The position numbers were made by a program, and so were the translations under genes. This document shows, piece after piece, positions 58,885 to 64,000 of a stretch of 64,000 nucleotides of DNA. Location of the stretch: the NCBI GenBank assembly GCA_035518815.1, contig DATIXG010000125.1, forward strand, positions 4,181-68,180. Direction: 5' to 3'. The DNA is from AG25 sp035518815. Lineage in GTDB: Bacteria; Gemmatimonadota; Gemmatimonadetes; Gemmatimonadales; GWC2-71-9. Position 1 is the stretch's first letter, and each line of letters starts with the position of its first letter. Under the pieces are notes generated by a model that ran no database searches, was not told where the DNA came from, and saw only the letters and a list, made by a program, of their open reading frames with translations.

Positions 58885-59567
58885 GCCGTCTCCGCCCCAC
58901 GCTCCAGCGCGAGATCGCGATCTGGCAAGCGGGGGGCGGGCTCGTCGCCGGTGTCGACGAAGTCGGCCGCGGTCCCCTGGCTGGTCCAGTGGTGGCCGCG
59001 GCCGTCGTCTTTCCCGCCTTCGCCCGCCCGATCCGCGGGCTCCGCGATTCCAAGATGCTGCCGCCCGCCCAGCGCGTCCGCCTCGCGGCCATCGTCCGCG
59101 CGCGCGCCGTGGCCGTGGGCGTCGGCGCGGCCAGCGTCCACGAGATCGATCGCTGGAATATCCGGCGTGCCAGCATCCTGGCGATGCGGCGCGCGCTCGC
59201 GCATCTCTCGTGCGAGCCCGCGCACGTCCTCGTGGACGGGCTCCCCTGTCCGGAGCTGGGCCGCGCGCACGAGGCGATCGTGGACGGTGACGCGCTGTGC
59301 CAATCGATCGCGGCCGCGTCCGTCGTGGCGAAGACGGTGCGCGACCTCCTGATGTCGCGGCTCGCGCCCCGCTACCCGGTGTATGCGTGGGACTCGAACA
59401 AGGGCTATGCCACGGCCGAGCACCTCGCCGCGCTGGGCGCGCGTGGGTTCACCGTCCACCATCGCAAGAGTTTCAGCCCCGTGGTGCAGCTCGAGCTGGC
59501 GATGGGCCGCCTAGAAGAAGAGGTCGGGGTCCTCGAGGCGAGTGAAGTTGCCCTGCGCGTCGAGTAG
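58881..59567 (+). CDS. rnhB: Ribonuclease HII
   Basis: RNase HII removes RNA from RNA-DNA hybrids. The 228-residue protein has GVDEVGRGPLAGPVVAAAV (catalytic Asp-Glu), LRDSKML, VDGLPCPEL and AWDSNKGYAT, with catalytic Asp residues in place. Its last ~19 codons lie on the opposite strand of the 3' end of the convergent lipoprotein gene (59511-59567), an unusually long tail-to-tail overlap. Confidence 0.95.
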   Translation: MSRLRPTLQREIAIWQAGGGLVAGVDEVGRGPLAGPVVAAAVVFPAFARPIRGLRDSKMLPPAQRVRLAAIVRARAVAVGVGAASVHEIDRWNIRRASILAMRRALAHLSCEPAHVLVDGLPCPELGRAHEAIVDGDALCQSIAAASVVAKTVRDLLMSRLAPRYPVYAWDSNKGYATAEHLAALGARGFTVHHRKSFSPVVQLELAMGRLEEEVGVLEASEVALRVE

Positions 59568-60821
59568 GTAGACCACCACCGAGTACAGCTTGTCGTAGGT
59601 GACGGTCGCGCTCAGTCCGATCTCGGGCGCGACGTTCCCCAGATACCCCACCGTATTCGGATACACGAGGTCCGGCGTGCCATCGGGCTGGCCGATCGTG
59701 CCGTCGCGCAGCCGTACGGCGACGAAGACGCCGGCGTAGTCGTTGTCGGCATCCTGGGCGGCGAGATCCATGCGCACGGCCGCGGTGCCGAACAGGAAGG
59801 CATTGTATTGCACCGCGACCGGCGCGCTGCCCGGACCGCTCGGCGCGAGCCTGGTCTCGACGACCGGGGAGGGAAACCCATTGCCGTCCGCGAGCCAGAG
59901 CGAGACGCAGCGGTCGCCGCTGGACGACGGCGGCAACGGCGCCTCGAACGTCGTCACGACCGTGACCGTGTCCTGGTTCGCGGTGCGGCCACCGCGGAGG
60001 CCGCCCCGCACGCTTCCCCCGCCGCGCGCGAGCAGCGTGTTGCGATGGCAGTCCGTCAGGTCCCAGATGTAGCGGTCGATGTCGCGGTCGGGATCGGTGG
60101 CCCGAAACACGAGGCCGGTCACGCCATCGTGATACGTGGCGTGCGCCGAGAGCACGGTCGGACGGTGCGCGAGGTCGCCGCACCGCACGAGAAATTGCAC
60201 CTCCGCTCCCCCGGTCGAGTCGAGCATCATCACCTGCCTGGTGCCGCCGTTGGTCGTCACGATGCAGTTGGCGGGCACGGCGCCGAGGTCGACTGACAAC
60301 GGGCCGGCGGGCAGGTGCTCGAACGCCAGCGTGTCGTTCCGCTCGAGGAGGCCGATGCTCGTGCGTCCGTCGGCCGGCGTGAGCTTGTACACGTACGGTC
60401 CCGGGTTGAAGCCGTCGGTCAGCACCGAAACGGTCAGCTGCGTGTTGCACAGCACCAGGTACCGGACCATCGTCGTGTTGGTCCCCTCGGCGATCAGCAC
60501 CAGCTGGGAGCCCTCGCGACTCTTGCATTGCGGAGGGATGGTCAGTTCGACCACATAGCTCGCCGGCGGGAGCGCGAGGATCAACGTGTCGCGCGGCGCG
60601 AGCGATTTCGTGATATCGATGTCGAGCGTCCCGGAGATCTCGCGCACGTGGTAGTCGAAATGCGTGCCCGCCGGTGCTCCCCCCGGTCCGACCACGGTTG
60701 CAACCACCGCGAGATACGGCGGTACACCGATGGACGGCGCCGCGGTGTCGCTACAGCCCGTGAGCGACAGGGCCGCCACGAGGGTAGACATACGAAGACT
60801 GCGGCTCCACAGCTGTCTCAT
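59511..60821 (-). CDS. Hypothetical secreted lipoprotein
   Basis: The 436-residue product starts at ATG 60821 behind AGGTGG and has a lipoprotein signal (LSLTGC, Cys about 23). The mature protein has several Ig-like beta modules of ~90 residues with paired Cys (IPPQC/LVLC, PANC/VRC, TDCH/DRC). A DPDRDIDRYIWDL region recalls repeated surface proteins. No enzyme motif or named family is seen. Confidence 0.7.
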   Translation of the reverse strand: MRQLWSRSLRMSTLVAALSLTGCSDTAAPSIGVPPYLAVVATVVGPGGAPAGTHFDYHVREISGTLDIDITKSLAPRDTLILALPPASYVVELTIPPQCKSREGSQLVLIAEGTNTTMVRYLVLCNTQLTVSVLTDGFNPGPYVYKLTPADGRTSIGLLERNDTLAFEHLPAGPLSVDLGAVPANCIVTTNGGTRQVMMLDSTGGAEVQFLVRCGDLAHRPTVLSAHATYHDGVTGLVFRATDPDRDIDRYIWDLTDCHRNTLLARGGGSVRGGLRGGRTANQDTVTVVTTFEAPLPPSSSGDRCVSLWLADGNGFPSPVVETRLAPSGPGSAPVAVQYNAFLFGTAAVRMDLAAQDADNDYAGVFVAVRLRDGTIGQPDGTPDLVYPNTVGYLGNVAPEIGLSATVTYDKLYSVVVYLLDAQGNFTRLEDPDLFF

Positions 60822-60850
60822 CACACCACCTGACAAGAGGAAAGCCGAAG

Positions 60851-60876
60851 GCGCCCGGGCCTTGCGGCCCGGGCGC
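60851..60876 (-). terminator. Hairpin after the dockerin-bearing lipoprotein gene
   Basis: A perfect 11-bp stem (GCGCCCGGGCC/GGCCCGGGCGC) with a TTGC loop is followed on the minus strand by a pyrimidine-rich tract CTTCGGCTTTCCTCTTG. It lies 33 bp after the stop at 60909 and should end that transcript before the next gene. Confidence 0.75.
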
Positions 60877-60908
60877 GCTTCGTCATCACCTGCTACGCCA
60901 CAGCCCTG

Positions 60909-63413
60909 CTACGGATGTGTAGCGTCCGTCATGCCCCGGGTCCACCCGGCGTACCACGGAATGCCGTCGGGTGAGACCGCGCCAAGGTACGTCGTCGTCT
61001 CAAACGTGTAGCCGTTCACGGTCCCGGGCGACGGGGCGACCGGCAACGTCGTTGCCGCCGAACCAGGCTTCGGACGGAGGTCCGGGACCTGACGATCGAG
61101 CGGGTTGACGAGATAGTCCCCGTTCGCGTCGCCGGCTGCGTAAACCGTGATGTTGTTCGCGGGGTTCGCCTCGTACAGCGCCTCGAGGTTCGTCCCGTCG
61201 GTCGCCGGAGTGGTGTATCCGCCGCAATCGGCGACAAAAGTGGTGCCGTTATACCCGGGATCGTTGTTGTCCTGATCCGCCGCCACCGAGGGGCCAGAAC
61301 CACTAGGCGGCGTTCCGACGGGACCGACGCTGAGGGCTGCATTCTTCAGGATGCCCGCGCCGACTGCGTCGCAGAGACCGGTGCGGTCGATCACGAGACC
61401 GCCCCCGGCCGCCCCGGAGGGCTGATCGAAGTCGAGTGCCGACGCGTAGCGATACACGAGTACGTTGCGCATCGTGCCGCTCGTGTTCTGCCGGAACAGC
61501 AGCGCCTGGTTGACGCAGTTCGCTCCTGGCGTTCCGGTGGGACCGAGCTGTGTGTGACACGTCGCGGGCAGAGAGGTGGAAGCGGTGTAGCGGTATGGCT
61601 GTTGTTTCCCAACGCAGGTGACGTTGAAAATCGTCGGGTTCGCGCGCGGTGTGGCACTGGGGTTGCCTGCGTCGATGCCGTTATTGTCCATCTCGAAACA
61701 GCGGTCACCGTCGAGCGAGTCAGCCTGGACGATGACGTACTGCACGCTGCCGCGATACCCGTAGTTGTAATCGAAGTTGTCGTCTTCGTTGGCGGTCAGC
61801 AGCAGGTGCTTGACGTTGACCGTGCCGCCGAAGTACTCCGTGCCGTCGTCGAGCGAGGCGTGCGACTGCACGTAGTCCACCACGGTGTGGCTGCCGACGC
61901 CGTTGAACGTGATGCCGTTACGCTCTTGCGTCGCGGTAAACCGCGCGCCCCCGTACTCGGACCGCACGTAGCGGAGCACGCCGCTCGAGTCCGCGTCGTT
62001 ACACCCGCCGTAGAGGGTGGCCGGATCGGACTCATCCTGGTCCTGGTCGCAGCCGCCGGCGGTGCCGCGGCTGGGAATACTCGGGCTATTGATATTGGAG
62101 GTCGCCGCGTCCGAGTTGATCGTGGCGTTCCCGGCGATGATCAGGCCGCCCCAGCACCCCGGCCAGCGGGTGCCGATGGCTTCACCGCGCGGCCCAGCGA
62201 AGTTGGGCAGGCGGCAGGTGAGGATGATCGGCTCGAGCGCGGTCCCGTCCGCCACGACGCGGCCGTCGCGCCTGATGACGAGCGTGCCCTGGCCAGCGCC
62301 CACGCCACCCGAGCCGAACACGCCCGTGCCGTACCACCCTTCGACCCGCGTGCCGGGGTCGATCGTCAGCGTGGCATTGTTCGTCACGTAGACGTTCGCC
62401 TTCGTGGCGTCGCCGATCTGATAGAGGTGGTTCTTCGTGAAGTGCGTGTTTGTCGTGATGTCGGCATTGATGACGACCGTGTCGCCCCACGTGGTCTGTG
62501 AGGGCCCGCGGCCGGGAATGACATCGCCCACGACGGCCACCGTCGTGCCCACGCTCGAGTTCGCCACGGCCACCACGTCGAGGACGTTGATCGTCCCATC
62601 GGGCGTTGCCGAGCCCGGCTCGACGCCGGGACGCGGGGTGCCGGCAGTGCCGCCGTTCACTGGACGGACGTTGCCGGCGATGACGGCGTCGCGGTTGGTC
62701 GCGTCGATCAGCGTGACCGCGCCAACGGAGACGTTCGCCAGGTACACCACGTCGAGCACGTTGATCGTGCCGTCGAGGTTGGCGTCGCCGTACTTGAGGT
62801 TGGGAGCGTACTGACCGGGTGTCATGGCCGGCCGATTGCGGGACGCGGCGTACAGCTCGGGCGCGAGCCGGGCCATCCAGTCGTTTGCCGTATAACGCGC
62901 CGCTTCACCCGCGGTCAGGTCCGCCGCAGCCGTGAGGACCCGGGGCGACGCCAGCTTGTAGTCCCCGTGCTGCGACGTGGCGGCTTCGAACGCGTACCGG
63001 AGCCCGGTCGTGTAGCTGGCCGAGCGCACCGTGAAGATCAACGTCGCGGCGCGGGCGGTGAGTCCCGCCGGCTCCACGGAAATCACCCGCAACTCACCGC
63101 GGCTCGCGGCCTGATCGTTTACGAGGACCAGCGTCTTCCCGACGGTCGACTGGCCGACGTAGCTGAGCCGCGACGGATCGAACCGGACATATCCCTGGAG
63201 ACCGAGCAACGGCTCGTCGGACTCGCTCCGGACCGCGACGGCGATGCGGTCGCCCGCTCCGGCGGTCAGCGATGAGACCTCGAGGCCGACCGCGACCGGT
63301 TGCCGCAGCGCGGGGGCTGACAGCGGGCCATGGTCGTCCTGGCAACCGGCGATGACCGCGACTGCAGCGAGCAGCCACAACGTCGCGCGCCGGGCATTCC
63401 CAATTGACTTCAT
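60909..63413 (-). CDS. Large secreted lipoprotein with cohesin-like and dockerin-like segments and beta-helix region
   Basis: The 834-residue product has a lipoprotein signal (AVAVIAGC). Residues ~35-150 look like a cohesin-type beta sandwich (GLQGYVRFDPSRLSYVGQ). Residues ~205-290 hold two dockerin-type calcium repeats (GDANLDGTINVLDVVYLAN; ATPDGTINVLDVVAVAN). A half repeat DANGDYLVNPLD lies near the C-terminus. Between them is a long region with GGLIIAGNATIN, CDQDQDESDPATLYGG and repeated Gly/Asn turns, consistent with a right-handed beta-helix. It is probably a surface structural or adhesive protein; exact function unknown. Confidence 0.75.
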   Translation of the reverse strand: MKSIGNARRATLWLLAAVAVIAGCQDDHGPLSAPALRQPVAVGLEVSSLTAGAGDRIAVAVRSESDEPLLGLQGYVRFDPSRLSYVGQSTVGKTLVLVNDQAASRGELRVISVEPAGLTARAATLIFTVRSASYTTGLRYAFEAATSQHGDYKLASPRVLTAAADLTAGEAARYTANDWMARLAPELYAASRNRPAMTPGQYAPNLKYGDANLDGTINVLDVVYLANVSVGAVTLIDATNRDAVIAGNVRPVNGGTAGTPRPGVEPGSATPDGTINVLDVVAVANSSVGTTVAVVGDVIPGRGPSQTTWGDTVVINADITTNTHFTKNHLYQIGDATKANVYVTNNATLTIDPGTRVEGWYGTGVFGSGGVGAGQGTLVIRRDGRVVADGTALEPIILTCRLPNFAGPRGEAIGTRWPGCWGGLIIAGNATINSDAATSNINSPSIPSRGTAGGCDQDQDESDPATLYGGCNDADSSGVLRYVRSEYGGARFTATQERNGITFNGVGSHTVVDYVQSHASLDDGTEYFGGTVNVKHLLLTANEDDNFDYNYGYRGSVQYVIVQADSLDGDRCFEMDNNGIDAGNPSATPRANPTIFNVTCVGKQQPYRYTASTSLPATCHTQLGPTGTPGANCVNQALLFRQNTSGTMRNVLVYRYASALDFDQPSGAAGGGLVIDRTGLCDAVGAGILKNAALSVGPVGTPPSGSGPSVAADQDNNDPGYNGTTFVADCGGYTTPATDGTNLEALYEANPANNITVYAAGDANGDYLVNPLDRQVPDLRPKPGSAATTLPVAPSPGTVNGYTFETTTYLGAVSPDGIPWYAGWTRGMTDATHP

Positions 63414-63507
63414 GTCGGACTTCCTCCTGAGCTGTTTGGTGGTCCGCCGCCCGGACCGGAGGCCGTGGAACGCCTCCGGCCCGTGCGGCGGATGCCGTCA
63501 CGAGACG

Positions 63508-63999
63508 TCACGGAATCGTGAGCGTGCCCTCGTGCTTTTGCGTGTTCGGAATCAGGTTGTCGCCGTTGAAGCTGGAGATCACCTGGAGCGTCGTGTTCGT
63601 CGTCGTCGTGGTCGCTGACCCCGCGCCGACGGTGAACGTGCAGACCGCCACGACCTGCGCCGTGGTCGAGCCCGCGCCCGTCTTGAAGTTCAAGAAGTTG
63701 ACCGTCCCAGCCGTGGGGCTGCTCGCCGTGATGCCGGCGAAGGTCGAACCCGCACCATTCGCGCAGCTCGAGAAGGTGAGCCGTGTCGGGCTGTAGGTGA
63801 ATGACGCCTGGAGCGTGTTGAAGTCGTCGGCCCCGGTGCCGTTGATCGCGGGATCGTTGAGCGTGCTGGGATCGAAGCTGAGCGTCAGCGTCACGCTGCC
63901 GCCCGCGATCGTGCCCCAGACCGCGTTGTACTGATAGAACGCCGGGGGCGGGACGCAGTTGACCGTGAAGTTCACGGTCTGCGTGCCACCGAGCGTCAG
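63508..63999 (-). CDS. Secreted cohesin-like protein, C-terminal part (start outside window)
   Basis: The frame is open beyond the right edge (LTLGGTQTVNFTVNCV precedes the first internal GTG), so this is the 3' end only, ~163 residues. It has a beta-sandwich pattern (GGSVTLTLSFDPSTL, ASFTYSPTRLTFSS, FAGITASS, NFLNFKTGAG, VVAVCTFTVGAG) like the cohesin-type segment of the downstream lipoprotein. The two genes share a strand and may be cotranscribed. A hairpin (63456-63479, CCGGAGGC/GCCTCCGG) lies between them. Confidence 0.65.
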   Translation of the reverse strand: MTLGGTQTVNFTVNCVPPPAFYQYNAVWGTIAGGSVTLTLSFDPSTLNDPAINGTGADDFNTLQASFTYSPTRLTFSSCANGAGSTFAGITASSPTAGTVNFLNFKTGAGSTTAQVVAVCTFTVGAGSATTTTTNTTLQVISSFNGDNLIPNTQKHEGTLTIP

Positions 64000-64000
64000 G

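Overview
The window is high-GC, densely packed bacterial chromosome with many 1-, 4- and 8-base gene overlaps and very few gaps. Gene content suggests a Gram-negative soil-type bacterium, most likely a member of the Gemmatimonadota. The supporting features are a Ser/Thr kinase with a long TPR-bearing C-terminus, many secreted lipoproteins with TonB-free envelope architecture, a phosphate porin, and stand-alone bio and ars operons. This placement is an inference; no rRNA is present to confirm it.

Layout. 1-280 is the 3' end of a multicopper oxidase. 277-5906 (minus) is a protein quality-control operon tig-clpP-clpX-engB ending in a glycosyltransferase fused to a secreted domain. 5992-10969 carries an HdeD-like membrane protein, a di-heme peroxidase, a secreted phosphoesterase and a lipoprotein. 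11114-13463 is an arsenic operon (arsR-arsM-aquaporin-arsC) with a clear ArsR operator. A tRNA-Leu(UAG) and a tiny membrane protein follow. 14040-18275 is a complete four-gene bioFADB operon. 19716-23423 (plus) holds two leader-controlled units: an aminotransferase, then a SAM-II-type riboswitch in front of a threonine-synthase-like enzyme, a ThiS/MoaD-like sulfur carrier and a nucleotidyltransferase-like protein. 23410-31573 contains the kinase, HtrA protease, DnaK and a rhomboid protease.

31578-48870 is a nearly continuous phosphate-starvation island on the minus strand: phoU, two tandem pstB, pstA, pstC, pstS, a phosphate porin, then a polyphosphate operon (ppx-ppk-sixA-CHAD), a PAP2/phosphatase/glycosyltransferase operon, and phoB-phoR. 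Four intergenic regions carry 11-bp-spaced Pho-box repeats in the orientation of the genes they precede, so the island probably forms one PhoB regulon that combines uptake, polyphosphate storage and probably membrane-lipid replacement.

48955-59567 holds purine salvage (an adenosine-deaminase-like enzyme with an N-terminal beta-grasp domain, then a nucleoside phosphorylase), thiD, an rRNA methyltransferase, a prepilin peptidase, a one-ring Clp-type ATPase, a HExxH lipoprotein, and the classical ffh-rpsP-rimM-trmD-rplS-rnhB translation cluster with an unusually short rimM. The right end (59511-64000) encodes three secreted proteins, two of them with cohesin- or dockerin-like segments.

The most promising candidate for an undescribed system is the SAM-II-controlled threonine-synthase-like/sulfur-carrier pair (21045-22786). 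Its regulation points to methionine or homocysteine synthesis, not threonine synthesis. Second are the Pho-box-driven glycosyltransferase-phosphatase-PAP2 operon and the beta-grasp/adenosine-deaminase fusion.
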